Shown: positions 41,260 through 53,795 of the stretch, piece after piece
How the letters are laid out: each line of letters starts with the position of its first letter
How positions within the stretch are numbered: the stretch's first letter is position 1
DNA from: Podospora bellae-mahoneyi
Lineage: Eukaryota > Ascomycota > Sordariomycetes > Sordariales > Podosporaceae
Length of the DNA: 64,000 nt
Reading direction: 5' to 3'
Assembly: GCF_035222275.1 (NCBI RefSeq)
Contig: NC_085882.1
Coordinates: 3,665,501 to 3,729,500 of the forward strand
Notes under the pieces: generated by a model
What the model was told of the DNA's origin: nothing
The model's input: the letters and a program-made list of their open reading frames with translations, nothing else
The model's database searches: none
Made by a program: the position numbers and the translations under genes

Positions 41260-42552
41260 GCAGTCACCAGATATCAAAAGTTCACACTGCATCACTGGTC
41301 TTTTGCATCAACAATTTCCCTTTCCACCGCCTCCCCTCATCCAAACATCCAGATATATACATTATATCCCCCTCTATCCTCCCTCAGCTCCTCCACCACC
41401 ATTAAATACATTACATATACTTCGTCTCTTTGTACTGTTAGACATGCTACAACTAACCCGTCTCTTCTGTTCCATGTCCATTTGAATCGGTCCAGCCCAT
41501 CCTTTTCTTTTTCTGTCATGTCCCCTTCTGTTTGAGTCTGTGTTGTGTCTGTGTCACCCCACATACCAATCCTTTCTTGTCCCGTGATAAACCCAAACCA
41601 AACCAAACCAAACGCCCATTATCCAATTCCCTTGAAGCAAAAGAAACAAAAAAAAAAAACAAGAAACAATTTCCAATCTGATATCTTTGTAAAACCGACA
41701 GACAAAGACTTCATAAGCGTCATTTGACGATGCCCCATGCTGGCTTGAACAGTTGAAAAAAAAAAAGGGGCCCTGACTGGTTCAGGCTTCTTCTTGTGCC
41801 GAAATATTGCCCCTTTCCCCCCCGGAAATGCTCAATGCGTGCGCGCCGAATGATATAAAGAAACAATAAGATGTGTAAACACGTATAAAATCGAAGTGAA
41901 AAGTAAGAAATGGGTTTGACAATCTGTGGTGTGTGTTGGATGGCCTTCTCAGCCATGGTTTCTTCTTCCGTAAGCAAAACCGCGGTGGTTGACAAGTGTA
42001 AACGTTGTATATAGCGCGAGTGATGATCCCCAGTCTTTCTTCACCTCGCAGGATCCAATCTGCTTCTTGTTGTTGCTCTGGGTATCTTCCACCCCGTCGA
42101 TGCAAAAAAAGAAGGTCATTGATTGAGGATCCGGCAAAAAAAGAAAAAAAGGCTACTCCAACCAGAGAAACGTATCCCCGTCGATCGATCAATTGACTGA
42201 TGAAATGAGTGAACCCATATCGGGAGGGAGGGGGGGTAAAAGCCTAGAGCGATGGCTTCTTGAATGGTGAAAGTGAGAGAGAAATAGACCGAAAAATGCC
42301 GAGCAGTAAACCGCCTCGGCTGGGAAAAGGATGGAAAAGCAGGGTTATACACCCTGCTCTTCCGTGAAGAAAAGGACTTTTTTGGTGTTAGGTTTGTTCT
42401 TTTTTTTCTTTTTTCTTTTTTTTTTTTTTTTTTGGGTGGGGAAGGGGTTGTTGTTGTGTAGTGATAAAACGAGATAGCAAAACCCATCTATCGCGGTACG
42501 CTAAGGCGGTCGAAGAAAACAATGCAAAAGGAACAAGATAGCCGACACTGAT
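41260..42552. other. Gene-free region with homopolymers
   Basis: 1.3 kb between the MITE-like element and the 3' end of the C2H2-type gene. It contains A- and T-runs (for example about 20 T near 42414-42433, A-runs near 41648 and 41756) and repeated AAACC words near 41591-41612. Part must be the 3' untranslated region of the minus-strand gene. No separate gene is supported. Confidence 0.5.
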
Positions 42553-44812
42553 CTAGTGCCCCCCAACCGGAAAGGCAAGGTCAAATGGCATGTCGTGCAA
42601 GTCATCACGGGTGTGCATCATGGCGGGCGGGAGCATGTCGTGGACAAACATGCCGGCCTGGGTGAGAGTGGCCGTCGACGAGACTGGAGAAGTGTAGTTG
42701 GAAGTGTCGATGCTCATCATCGAAGAGGACGGCATGCCCTGCTGGAGCTGATGTCCCTGCGATGGACCACAGTCCCCAAAACCGGCCGAAGAGATTGGCA
42801 GGCCATGAAAAGAGGCGGCAAAGACCGAGGTGTCGAGCGGATACAGATCGGAGAGCTGCGATCCAAGCTCGCCTTGGAGACCCTGTGACGAAAGATCCTG
42901 ACCGAACCCCCCACCAAGTCCGGCGTAGACGGCCATGTTGCTGTAGGCGTCCATGCCGAGAAGGTTGGGTGGCACACCGTAAGCCTGCGCGCCGAGTTCA
43001 TTGTCAATGTCCTCTTGTTCGACCTGGCCCACCGAGTCGCTCCCGTCAGGACCGAGGGCACCCTCCTGGTCCATCGGCACTGTCACCTCCATCATCCACA
43101 GCTTGAGCTCCGACATGGGGGGCCAGTCGCCGCCGCCCTTGCCGCCGCGCTTCTCTTCCTCCACCTTGGTGGCCGAGCTGGCGCCCTTGGCACCATTCTT
43201 GGAACCAGCACCCTTTCGTGCCTTGACCTTGAAGTGGGTGCGTCTCAAGTGAGCAGCAGCATTGTAATAAGCGCCGTACTGCTTAAAGGCCGAACATTGC
43301 TTGCAATCCGACAGAGGCTTGGCGGCCGTCTCTGCGTGCGGGATGCCGAGCAGGCCAGGGTCCTGGCAAATCCACTTCTTGACCATGCTCTTGTGTTTGG
43401 CTTCGGTGTGACGGCGCAGCTCGTGCTCACCCCGGAACCCTTCGGGGTTCTCGTTGCACTGGTGGCAGCGGACCTTGGGGTGCTTGGGGCGCTCATACTT
43501 GGTCTTGGTGATGACGGCCTTGGGGTCCTTCTTGTTGGTGGCCGATGTGGGTTGTTCCTTCTTGACGACATCTGGCTTTGGCTGAAGTTGACGAGACTTG
43601 GCGTTGACGTTCTGGCGAGCAAGAGATTCTTTGGCGCGGACCTTGAGGGAATTATTTGACTTGGTGCTGTCTCTGGAGACCGAACGCTCCATGCCGAGGT
43701 CATCGTTCCTGTACCCCGCATTGAGTTCCTGGATGGCCGCCGACGAGATGGAGTGAGAGCTCGACTGGGAGGAGGGCGACTTCTTCATCTGATGTTGGTG
43801 AAGCACCGAGCCGGTGGGCGCAGAAGAAGGACAGGCACCGACAAAGTGGGCGCTGGGACCGGTTCCCTCGTGAAGGTCTGTGGCCGACCTCTTTCCAAGC
43901 AACGAAGGTTGATGATACGGCGGCTGACTCGGGCCAAAGCTGTCTTGTCGAGCTTGTCCATTGGTGGAATGCTGTGACCGAATGCGGACCATCTCAAGTT
44001 GGGACAGGATGGCTGCGTTGTTGTCGTTGAAGTTGCTGTTGCATCTTGACATGGCTGTGGTTCCGACAGATGGGCCCGAGGTCAAAGAACCACAAGCCGA
44101 TGGGATGCCCGAGTCGGGATAATGTGATGCCTCTTGGGGCGACAACATTCGGGAGGAAGGGATGGCGATGGGCGAGACGCTGGAAAGGTCTCCTCCAGTA
44201 TCCCGCATCGAGAGAAAATCGGCAACATCCATCTCTCTGCCCGTTGGTATTGGTTGGAGCTGGGAATGTGACTGGAAGAAGGCGTTGACGGGCTGCTGCA
44301 TCTGACCCTGACCAAGATACTGCTCAAGCATGGCCGAACTGGGACCCGACAGACTGCCGCTGGGGACACCTGGTTGCATATTTGAGCTGGACCTCGCCAT
44401 GCCCGTGCCAGAGGATGGACCGGCATTGTGTGTGGTCTTGGAACGCTTCATGGGACGGCTCAGGTCCTGGCACCATTGGTGAGCATGAGCAAAGAGTGGG
44501 TTTGGGTCTCGGAGTTTCGTTACTTACCTGTGACTGGACATGATCCAGCTGAAGGGAAACACTGTCAGCAGCAGCAATGCTGGGGGCAGCCGTCACACTG
44601 CGGGGTATCGTGTTGCTTCTTGATCGTCCATTGTCGGCGAGAACTGGTTGTGACAGAGCGATCTGGTAGTTGCCGGGGACAGACTCAAAGTCGAGGGCGG
44701 CAGCTGTGGCCGAGGACCGGGACGTCCGGGCTCTGCTGAGCTGGCTCATGATCTCTTGCTTCTCGTGCTCTTTTTGTCGAAGCAACGCTTCTAACCTTTG
44801 GACCTGGCTCAT
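42553..44812 (-). CDS. C2H2-type zinc-finger regulator
   Basis: Exons 44812-44528 and 44466-42553, with a 61-nt intron (GTAAGT donor, CCAG end), give 732 residues. The N-terminus (MSQVQRLEALLRQKEHEKQE) is a short coiled coil. A long Ser/Gln-rich segment follows. The DNA-binding region is ERPKHPKVRCHQCNENPEGF, then RGEHELRRHTEAKH, a C-x2-C...H-x4-H finger, and a second finger-like unit SDCKQCSAFKQYGAYYNAAAH with LRRTHFKVKARK. This paired arrangement is conserved in filamentous ascomycetes, and I recall related genes being tied to development or pathogenicity. The C-terminus is acidic and Gly/Ser-rich, fit for activation. A basic, lysine-rich stretch before the fingers is a likely nuclear signal. 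The target genes are unknown. Confidence 0.85.
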
Positions 44813-44922
44813 TCTGGTCGCCTTTCAGCGTGTCAAGAGTAGGTGAGGCGAGGAGAGGTAGGGCGGACCGAGTGGGAAGAGAATAAAGTCGGCCGGCGAC
44901 AAACGGATGTACGTATGTAGAT

Positions 44923-44990
44923 ATGTATGTATGGTATGGTATGGTATGGTATGGTTGGTTGGTTGTGTGTGTGTGTATGTGTATGTGTGT
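44923..44990. repeat. TATGG/GTTG/GT microsatellite cluster
   Basis: About five units of GTATG/TATGG, then GGTT repeats, then GT/GTAT repeats, in the probable C2H2-gene leader. Confidence 0.85.
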
Positions 44991-45662
44991 TGGAAGTGAA
45001 AGACTCGGGATGAGTCAAAAGATGGAATGGGAAGTTGCAGATACAAATGTAAGTTGTTGTAAGTCAATGTCAATGTATAATAATAATGATTGAAGAAGGG
45101 AACAGATTGGCGCAACGAGGAGCGAGCAAATGATATTTATCGAGCAGATGCTCACGAGGCTTCGTTGGATATGGCACGCAACGACGAGACCTACCGGGTG
45201 CCGAGGGGGTCTGGGGTCAGCTAGCTTAGTGTCGATTTCGAAACGGGGTTTCTTGGAGGGCATGAGGTGGAGGAGGGGGGAGGATGGGAGTATACAATAT
45301 GATCAGGTAGACATGGACATGCAGGTGGTGTGGCCTACCACGATACTTGATACCAGGTACCTCGATAGAGACCCAGAATGGTGACGACTTGTTGGACCAG
45401 GGATCAACGGTATGCTTGGTCACACCAATGTGTGCTGGGAAAGGGAGATCTTCTCCCCGATTAGCGGGCTGCTCGTTCTGTTTCTGGGCATTGTCACCCC
45501 CCCCCATCTCTCCAAAAAAAAAGCAATCTCACCCTAAGCAAACGGGCCCAGGATGTGACGGGATGGATCTGCCACCTCACCTCATGACGATAAACTCCTG
45601 GAATTGCAAGTCCCGCGATTGCTTATTCATGATGAAAATAATTCCAGCTCATCTCTGCAGGT

Positions 45663-45708
45663 GAGATGGATGGATGGATGGATGTATGGATAGTTGGATG
45701 GATGGAAT
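45663..45708. repeat. GATG tetranucleotide repeat
   Basis: GATGGATGGATGGATG and close variants over about 45 nt. Confidence 0.85.
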
Positions 45709-48480
45709 CCTCAAAGAAGACTGGAAGGAAGAAGGCTGCTTCCATCCCCCGGCAACTTCCACGACAGGTTCTCTTGCGTAGACTAGTGGTGGGAGGTGTG
45801 CGCCCGGTTGCGGAGGGGAACAGTCATATTCCCCATCTCCCAATCGTTATCGAAGCCATATTCTGGCTGGGCTCTGTCCCGCGGGTGCATCCCATCGTTT
45901 TCGCGGGGGCGGCTCAGCAGCCAGTATCCAGTAGGGCAAATAACCCGAGGGGGGAAAGGGACGGCAACAGACGCGAGAGAGATAGTGAAGAGAAAAAGAT
46001 GAATCATCAAGGAGGGGGAAAAAGGGGAGGGAGAGGTGATGTGTTGGCTGCCCGGTGGTGGCCGTAAGGGTTCCTGTCGCGGCAAGTTGCACCCAACGGT
46101 CCAGTCACAATTAGCGGTCGTGTGCTGGCTAGCGCGCCAGGGAACCGCTGAAGCACACCCGTCGAGCCACGGCTCCACTGGCTCTCAGGGCAGTTCCAGG
46201 TTCCATTCTCTAATATCGTCAACCTCCACTGTCGCTGTCGTGCTACTGCTGCACAGAAGGGCTTTCCAGCTTCTCAACCCCACAGCTTCGACGACGTTGA
46301 ATATTCTCCGATACCTGTTGTCTACTGCATTGCCCCCCCCCCTCCTCTCTCCCAAATTGCAGATGCCGTCGTGGGTCCACACGAGATCCATGAGTCGATC
46401 CTTGGGCACCGTTGCAACTTCTCAGTTCGGTCACCTACATTTCACACACCATATTATATCTGATCGATGAAGGAGACAAGGAGAGAAGAGAAGATTTCTC
46501 TGCTTCTGCCACTAGAACAGAATCGGGCTCGGTCGACCACTCTCAAAGAGTTGAGATGCATGTGTCGCCTGTGGCACGCTCTGCTGTCAGCGAATCCCGC
46601 CCATCCCTCGCTGCTGCACCAAGCATCCAGTGGGCGTCACGATCGTCCTGATTGGCCCAAAAAGTGAGGCAAGCACTGCTGGGATGTCTCTACTGGATGA
46701 AAACGTCCGGCCAGGGCGGGCCTTTTCGGGCACATCCTCATCATGTACTATTCACGTAACCCAAGCCACACCTGACAAGACTGACGAGACTGAGAAGACC
46801 AGATGTGGCTGCATCAACACTCCTCCCCTCGGGTCAATTGGTGTGGTGGTGTTGGGCTCCAATGCCCCCCCCCCACCCGGGCAGTTGTGGCTTGTGGGTG
46901 TGCATGACCTCTCTGAGGTGGATGAGCTGGCATGATGGCATTCCCAATGCCTGAGCGATTGACACGTTTCTAGCTTCCAAGATAGCCGAGCCTCACCGCG
47001 GCGGCGAAGCACTCTGGCACTCGTTCACCTTTCCTGCCCGACATCATACCTAGCATCGACGTCGTCACCGAAGCCCACCCTACAGACATGTACCTGCAGC
47101 AACCCCTCCGGAATCAGGGACTCGCGATACGAGATGCCACGAAGCTGCCCGGCTTTGCTTCTTGCTTCTTGCTTGCTTGCTGCGAGTCATCGTCGACTCC
47201 GCCAGAAATCTGCAGAGAAGCCCAAAGACCACAATTGTTCTGTTTCCCCTCCGAAGCGCGGGATAATTAACAAAAGATGCCGGTCGCCGCATTCCGGACT
47301 CCGCCCCGCAAGGCTCTATAAAACACAAACACGCCCGGGTCCCTGCTGGGGACTGTCAGATGACTCAACAATGCTCAATGCTTCCAGATAACCTGGGGAA
47401 GCACCAAACACGGCGGAGAAAAGAGGCTCTGCCGAGTGGAGAGCAGCAGTGCTGCCGGCAGGTGAAACAGCGTCGTGCTATGGCGGGACAACCTTTGAAT
47501 GACATCCATGACAGCCCGGGCGGGAGAGAAGTAGACGGCTAGCGGCATACCTCCTCGTTGACCGCTTGGTATCGTCTGCGATATGTCTTGCCTCGGTAAT
47601 GTCCCAAATAAGCCACCGGGCGCTTGCTGGCATATTGAAGCCCTCACCGGTCACGGATGCTCTCTCGGTGCGCGATATTAAAAACTAAGAAGATACCGCA
47701 AGATGCGGAGTGACCCACCCACGGCCGAACGGCGCCGGCCCTCAAAGTCCGAAAACTGGGGCCCATCACCCCGTCTTGGCGTTCCGGTTCAGAGCTTCTC
47801 CAGGGTGACAACAGAGGACCCAATCATGTTGTGCCACTTCACGATGGTTGCCTGCCATTTCCGACCCTCCCTCAGCGCGTATCGATAGAGCATTCTGGAC
47901 CAGATGAGGGGGCGAGTGGTTCTCGAATGATGTCGACTGCCGAGATTGCTGCCGACAAAAGCACTGCTGGGGATGCCCGGTCCGTTCAGACACTTGATCA
48001 ATTCGGCTGCGCTGCCACCTGGACGGTATGAACCAGTTGTCAAAAATACAGTTTGACTCATGAGGGGAACACCGGGAAGCGCGCTTGATTTCAAAATCCA
48101 AAGCTGGCATTTCGATGCTGGGACTACACAAGGTAAATGCTTGAGCTCGGTCAGCGAGACTTTGCCAATTCCACCGCAACAGCCGACCCTCTGGCGGTGA
48201 GAATTCCCTCAATTCGCAAAGCGGTAATCGTAAGAGTCACAGGTTATGAGGAGACAGAATTTGTCACCAAACTCCCAGAATTTGAGAGGGGCCATGGGAT
48301 GAACGTTGGTGAAGAAGCACAAGATGGCGGGCAAAAACATCCCGCCGATGACATAATCTTGGCACCCCTGGTTCAGTGCTCCGATAAGGCTCCTTATCGG
48401 GCGCAACAGTGCTGTGGCAGCGCGATGCCAACAGCTGTCATCAACGGGAGCAAGTGGCATCAACGAGAGGCCCTTCAATA

Positions 48481-48530
48481 GCAGCAACAACAACAGCAAC
48501 AACAGCAACAACAACAACAACCACAAAAGA
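48481..48530 (+). repeat. CAA/CAG trinucleotide repeat in the yos9 leader
   Basis: About 15 CAA/CAG triplets 65-115 nt before the yos9 start codon; it is probably transcribed but not translated. Confidence 0.85.
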
Positions 48531-48594
48531 AATTCTTTCTGAATGTGAGCCCGAGGCTGGGGCTGCCACTGTCATTGCGACAACATCACACACA

Positions 48595-50311
48595 ATGCGC
48601 CGGCTCAATCTGGTTCTCCTGGCTTCGCTGCAGCTCTGCAGAGCTCGACAGCCCAGCTTTAGCATTCACGAGGATCTGCTGGCCCATCCACAGGTATGTC
48701 ATTGGTCATTGTTAGCTGTCAAGTTGCAACACCAGCTCATAATTCGACTGTTTTTGTTTTTATAAGTTCGAGATTGTCTTTTCCGATCAATTCATTTTCG
48801 AAGCCGACGCTCTCGCTCTCCTCGACACACAATCGTCGTCCTCCCCAGCTCCCTCTCCAACCCCATCATCCCAGACCGAGCTCGCCAGCCCGTCCACAGA
48901 GACAGATGCCAGCAATGGCCAACAACAAAACCCCGAAGACACCGACGATGATTCCAACCCGGTCTCCGAGACGTACGAGCTGATCAACTCTGCCCCGTGG
49001 AAATATCTCTGCACTGTACCCGTCCTCGCTCCCCCTCCAACACTCAACCAAACCGCCACCGAGCTCGCCAAGGCCGAAGAAGCTCGGGAAATGTCCCGTG
49101 CCTCGGCCAAGGGATGGGAGCTCATGAGTGGTCTTGAAGGACATTGTCTTTACTTTATGAGTGGTTGGTGGAGCTATTCTTTCTGCTACGGCAAAGACGT
49201 TGTTCAGTTCCATGCTCTGCCGCGAGGCACCGAAGGGGGCCCGCCTGTCCGGGATGACAGCAGCCAGGAGTATGTGCTGGGAAGGGCGCTACCCGCTTCT
49301 GAGCAACCAAAGGACGGGCAAGAAAAGGGCTTGGCCCCTCCCAACTCGGAGCTACAGGTCAAGGGCGACCAACGATACCTCGTCCAGAAGTTCGAGGGTG
49401 GTACCGTTTGCGATCTCACCAACAAACCACGCACCATTGAGGTGCAGTATCACTGCCATCCCGGCGTGGCAGGGGACAGGATTAGCTGGATCAAAGAGGT
49501 TACGATTTGCACCTACCTCATGGTGGTGCAGACCCCACGACTCTGCGATGATGTGGCTTTTCTCCCACCAAAGGTCACCAAAAGACATCCCGTTACCTGC
49601 AAGCAAATCGTCAGCAGCGAAGAGGAGAAGTCGGCCTGGAGATATCAGAAGCAGGTCGAGGCCGGCGGTGTGCTTGAGGGCGCTGGCGAGAGAGCCAGGC
49701 TCAAGGTTGGCCGCCCTAATGGTGGAGCTGACAGCAACCCCTTTTCGGGCATGACCATCGGGGGCGTGGTGGTGGGGGGACAAAAGATCCTGGGAGGAAA
49801 AGTGAATGCCGATGGAACCCCGGCGTTTAAGCTCATGCCTCCCCGACACATATCCGCCCTCGCTACGCCCAAGGCGGCGACCGTGACCCATGTTTTGCTC
49901 GCCAAAGAGAAGGAAGGGGCCCCTATTGAAAGGCTCAGTCCGGAAAAGCTAGAGGAGCTGGGCATCAAGGATGCGTTCTTGGACGAGATGGAGGCCCAGT
50001 TGGAGGCGGTATCCGGCGGTGAGGGGTGGAGAGTAGAAGTAGTGGACGCGCCTGGCCAGGAGCGACAGTATGTGGTCTATCAAATGCTCGACAACGGCGC
50101 CGACGCAATCGACCTGGAGAAGAAGCACACTTTGCCTCCTGGTGGTGCCGGAGACCAAAAGACCAAGGGCGAGAGGCAGAAGACGGCGACCAAGAAGCAA
50201 AAGCCGAAGGCCAAGAAGACCGCCGGGCAACAGGAAAAGACGGAAGGCAAAAAACCGCGTCTCGATGACGACGAGGAAGGGTCCAAAGAGGAGTTCAAGG
50301 ATGAGCTGTAA
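48595..50311 (+). CDS. yos-9: ER lectin Yos9/OS-9 for glycoprotein quality control
   Basis: Exons 48595-48693 and 48767-50311 (73-nt intron) give 547 residues. A signal peptide (MRRLNLVLLASLQLCRA) leads into the lumen. The mannose-6-phosphate receptor homology (MRH) domain begins near residue 157: GLEGHCLYFMSGWWSYSFCYGK and later RYLVQKFEGGTVCDLTNKPR and YHCHP, with paired cysteines and the Tyr/Arg/Glu region that reads trimmed N-glycans. Yos9 binds misfolded glycoproteins bearing a terminal alpha-1,6 mannose and delivers them to the Hrd1 ubiquitin ligase for ER-associated degradation. A Lys/Glu-rich tail ends exactly in KDEL, an ER retrieval signal. The frame and start are firm because the signal sequence begins at the first ATG. 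Confidence 0.93.
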
Positions 50312-51274
50312 GGTACCCGTTATGTATATTGGCACTAGTTGCATATGATGACAGTCATCAAACTACTTTTCTTTCTGGAACAGCTGCCGCCGGGGGAGTC
50401 CGCATTATGGGGCTTGCCTCGGTTTGTTCAAACTGCCCGGAATCTGCTCCGGCGCCTCCCTCCTACATTACATAACCCATCGTTGCAAGAGCCTCATCAA
50501 CCAACCACCCATTCAGAAGACTGCCGGGAAGAAAACAAGTGTTTTATGGGGCATTTGCCACTGGCCAGGGGTAATATGTAGCCATGTCCCCACCTTTGCA
50601 GGACTAATCTTGCTCCTGCAGGTGGCGATGTGAAGTCTTTTCTTCTTTTTTTCACAGCGCGCGCTGGACGCATGTATAATGACGACCAGCTTTTCACAAT
50701 CACTTTGTCCCTTCTTTCTTTCCCTCTTCTCTCTCTCTTTTTGCTTGATGACCACCAACAGCACCTTCAAGCCGATTCTGCGCGACTGAGTTGTCAGACT
50801 CCGGACTGGGACAAGCATCCGTTGGGTTTGCGGTGATCATCGCCGTTGGGTTGGAAGCGAGCGAAAGGGGGTGTCTTGGCATCCGTCATACCCTTCCCTC
50901 TTCCCATCCCGCGCTCCTGCCGCCTATCTTTTCGAGCAAGGGGTCTCTTCCAAGCACACGGACCCTTTTCTCTGCTTGTTTTTCGAGAATCCGGACTCCC
51001 GAGACATCGTGACGACAAGGAAGCATCATCACCGGCCCGGCAAGAGGATACTTAACAGTTGCTGTCAAGAGTGGGAAGCCATCCGGTTGGCTCACTGTCT
51101 TATCTTTGAGATTGAGTGGGAAAAAAAGAAAAGAAATAAAAAGTTGGGATGAACGGATAGACACGTTGGCATATTACGCGATATTACATCAGACGAACGC
51201 TTATATCGAGCCCTGGCCCTGGTCAACGGAAACGGCAGTTGAAACGGGAATCACAGGGGGTTAGGTGGGAAGAA
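50312..51274. other. Gene-free spacer
   Basis: Contains the yos9 3' end and the promoter of the Zn2Cys6 gene. Short frames on both strands show no domain. The region near 51160-51230 is AT-richer and contains gatattacatcagacgaacg just before the leader. Confidence 0.5.
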
Positions 51275-53452
51275 ATGGATACACATATGGATCATATCAA
51301 AACGGAGGACGAGGAAGACCAGGGGCACAGGCTACCGCACCCGACTCCGTCATCGCAGGCACGACAGACACCGGCACCAACAAAACGACAGCCTAGCTTG
51401 ACTGAGTCCAGCCGAGGGGGTAGGAGGACAGCATCAAGCTTGACGGCCAACAGAAAGGTTTGCGACCATTGCAGGACGAGACGGATAAAATGCGATTACC
51501 AATTCCCTTGCCAGCAGTGCCTCAATGCCGCCTTGGTGTGCAAAAGGGACCAGGTCCCACGGAAAAGAGGTCCCAAGCCAGGTCATGGTCGAGTCCTTGA
51601 CAGGATACGGTCAAAAGAGGAGGAAGTGCTAGGGATAGCGTCGAGGGAGAGCAGCGCCGAGTATGTTTTATTCAGCACGATGGGCATTTCGTAAACTAAC
51701 CCCGGACGAGAAACAGCTTTGAGACCACCCCGAGCAGTCTCACCACCCCTCAGTCCACCCCTCCCGACACGCCCTTTCCGAATCCGTCTGTTGACACCCA
51801 GCATGGCCGCTCTGGACGGCAGAGATACCATCATCTCATCCCGCTGTGTGTGGAGGTTTTCACGGCTCACCTGTACCCTCTCCTCCCTGTAGTTCACCTA
51901 CCCACACTGCAGAGCTACTGCTGTCAACCCTCGGTTCCGCCATCTCAGAGGACGCTACTGCTCGCCTTATCTGCTCTCACGTCCCTTCATGTTGCTTCTC
52001 TTCCACCTCCCTCCCGGCCCCCATCAGGGAGTAATACCGACTGGATCAGCACAGCAAAGTCGTTTCTGGAAGAATGCTTGGCCACACGCCAGGCATACGA
52101 CTATGTTGCTCACCTCCAGCTGAACGATATTTTGACGTCGTTTCTGCTGTCCAGACTTTACATTGAAATGGGGAACAGCCGAAAAGCCTGGGTGTATCTG
52201 CGAGAAACAGGTGCTCTGGCGGCCGAGTTCGGTCTGGATCGGGAAGATGGATATGCAGGTTCGGAAGGAGAAGATGACCTGGCGAGGAGGAGGCTGTTCT
52301 GGGCAGTTCTGATTTCCGAGAGGTAGGTTTCGTGACCACTACGGGACGAGGACGTCTGCTGACAGGAACAGGGAATTTGCCATCCTGAGAAACAAGCCCA
52401 TCACGAGCTTCAGACGGAAGCCAGAACTGCCGACCTTTGGATACCGGTATGAAGATCCCGGTGTCCATGCTGGCTTGTTACAGCTGGCGGAGGTATACAA
52501 GCCGGTTGGTGAGGACTTTGTCGCTGCGTGGAACGACACCACCCCCCAAAACGAAGATTCGCCGGCCGCTCACAACATGAAAGCCGCAAAGCTGCTGGAG
52601 CTCCAACGGCGTCTGTCACAGGTGACAGAGTCAGGGGAGGAGGCCACAGAAATGCAAAGGGTGCATCTCACGATTACTCGTCAGTGGCTGAAGCTGGTTA
52701 CTTGGCAACTGTCGTTCCGCGCCCACCTGCTGTCGTTCGGCAACGTCCACGAAAGCATGCGGTTCACTTATCCGCTCATCATTGCGCACGAGACGTTGTC
52801 GTTTCTGAACTCGCTACCGCCAGGGCGCTGCTACGGTAGGATTTCGACCATGGAAAAGATTTACGAGATTGGCATCTGGTGGCTCAATGTCGTCGGGGCT
52901 GTGGATAACCTCGAGCTTGGGAGGCACGGTGTCAAGACAGATGATAACCTTCTGGACGCTTTTGTAAGGGTTCTCAGCGTCGGCGAACAGAGCAGGGTAC
53001 TGTTTGCAGAACGGCTCAAGATGTTTGCCGCTGCTGGCGACAAGTCAGACCTCAGTTACATGGTGGGCAGGAAGTTCTCCCAAGAGGTGAGGGAGCAAGG
53101 ACACAAAGAGATCAAGACGGAGGAGCCGGAGCCGAGATCTGTGCCGCGAACAGCACACAGCAGTAGTAGATACCACCACGGCGGGCCGTCGCTGGCGGTG
53201 GACACGCCCTCACCGGCGACCAATGGGCCTCCAACGGCACCTCACACCAACGAGACACCGCCGCCGCCGTGGTTCCAGGGGTACAATAACAGTGCCATCA
53301 CCACGCCTACCAGCTCTGGGTGGGCGTCGACGACGTCAGAGGTGAACAGTCCGGAGATGTTGTTCAGTCCTGACATTGTCAGTCCCGGGCCGGGAGCGAC
53401 GAGCTTTGGGTATTTTCGCTTTCCGGGGCCAAAGCCAGGGGAGGGGGCTTGA
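51275..53452 (+). CDS. Zn2Cys6 fungal transcription factor
   Basis: Three exons (51275-51660, 51717-52322, 52372-53452), with introns of 56 and 49 nt, give 690 residues. The zinc cluster reads NRKVCDHCRTRRIKCDYQFPCQQCLNAALVCKRDQVPRKRGPK in total, and here is named only by its CDHCRTRRIKC and PCQQCLNAALVC parts. Such clusters bind CGG-type sites. The middle-homology region follows (CVEVFTAHLYPLLPVVHLPT and later LARRRLFWAVLISEREFAILRNKPI), as in fungal-specific regulators. The linker KRGPKPGHG after the cluster is reminiscent of maltose/amylase-type (MAL/AmyR/COL-26) regulators, which is a weak hint only. The C-terminus is Pro/Ser/Thr-rich. It runs convergent with the ABC transporter gene with 343 nt between stops. 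Confidence 0.92.
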
Positions 53453-53795
53453 CATGGGTGTTTTGCTAGATCATAATGTTTGTATATGAACCCGCCAAAA
53501 AAATAAAAAGTAGAGGAAGCGATTTCCATTCATCACGAACACTTGTCCAATTCTGATTAACCCCAACCCCCGATTGACAAAGTGGAAACATCACGCGGGA
53601 ACAAAGACATGACGAAAAGAAGATGTATATATATAGTATTAAAAAATGACCAATAAACCAAAACGATGCATGCATGCTATGTACTGTATCCGAGTTCTTT
53701 CGTTCCTGCACCTTTTCTTACCACCCTTCCCCTTCCCCCCCCCCAGCCCCTTCTTTTTGTTCCTTTTCCTCTGGGTATATCTACCTCCCTCAAAA
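53453..53795. other. Shared 3' region of convergent genes
   Basis: 343 nt between the stop of the Zn2Cys6 gene and the stop of the ABC transporter. It contains a TATATATATAG run near 53625-53637 and a pyrimidine-rich tract near 53715-53770. No gene is seen. Confidence 0.5.

Larger units (their letters stand above)
44813..48594. other. 3.8-kb gene-poor region
   Basis: The longest empty stretch of the window, between the 5' end of the C2H2 gene and the 5' end of yos9. The first ~300 nt is probably the leader and promoter of the C2H2 gene. A TATA-like word (ctataaaac) lies near 47316, and the sequence after it holds only short open frames with no recognisable protein. Several short microsatellites are present (listed separately). 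A long leader or a non-coding RNA is possible; the sequence alone does not show it. Confidence 0.5.

Noticed and set aside
42405-42435. T-run as remains of a retroposed poly(A) tail
   Set aside because: No target duplication or element body was seen next to it; simple homopolymers are common in this window.
47360-47542. Short frame shortly after a TATA-like word
   Set aside because: Sixty residues with no similarity or signal; the TATA-like word alone does not make a gene.
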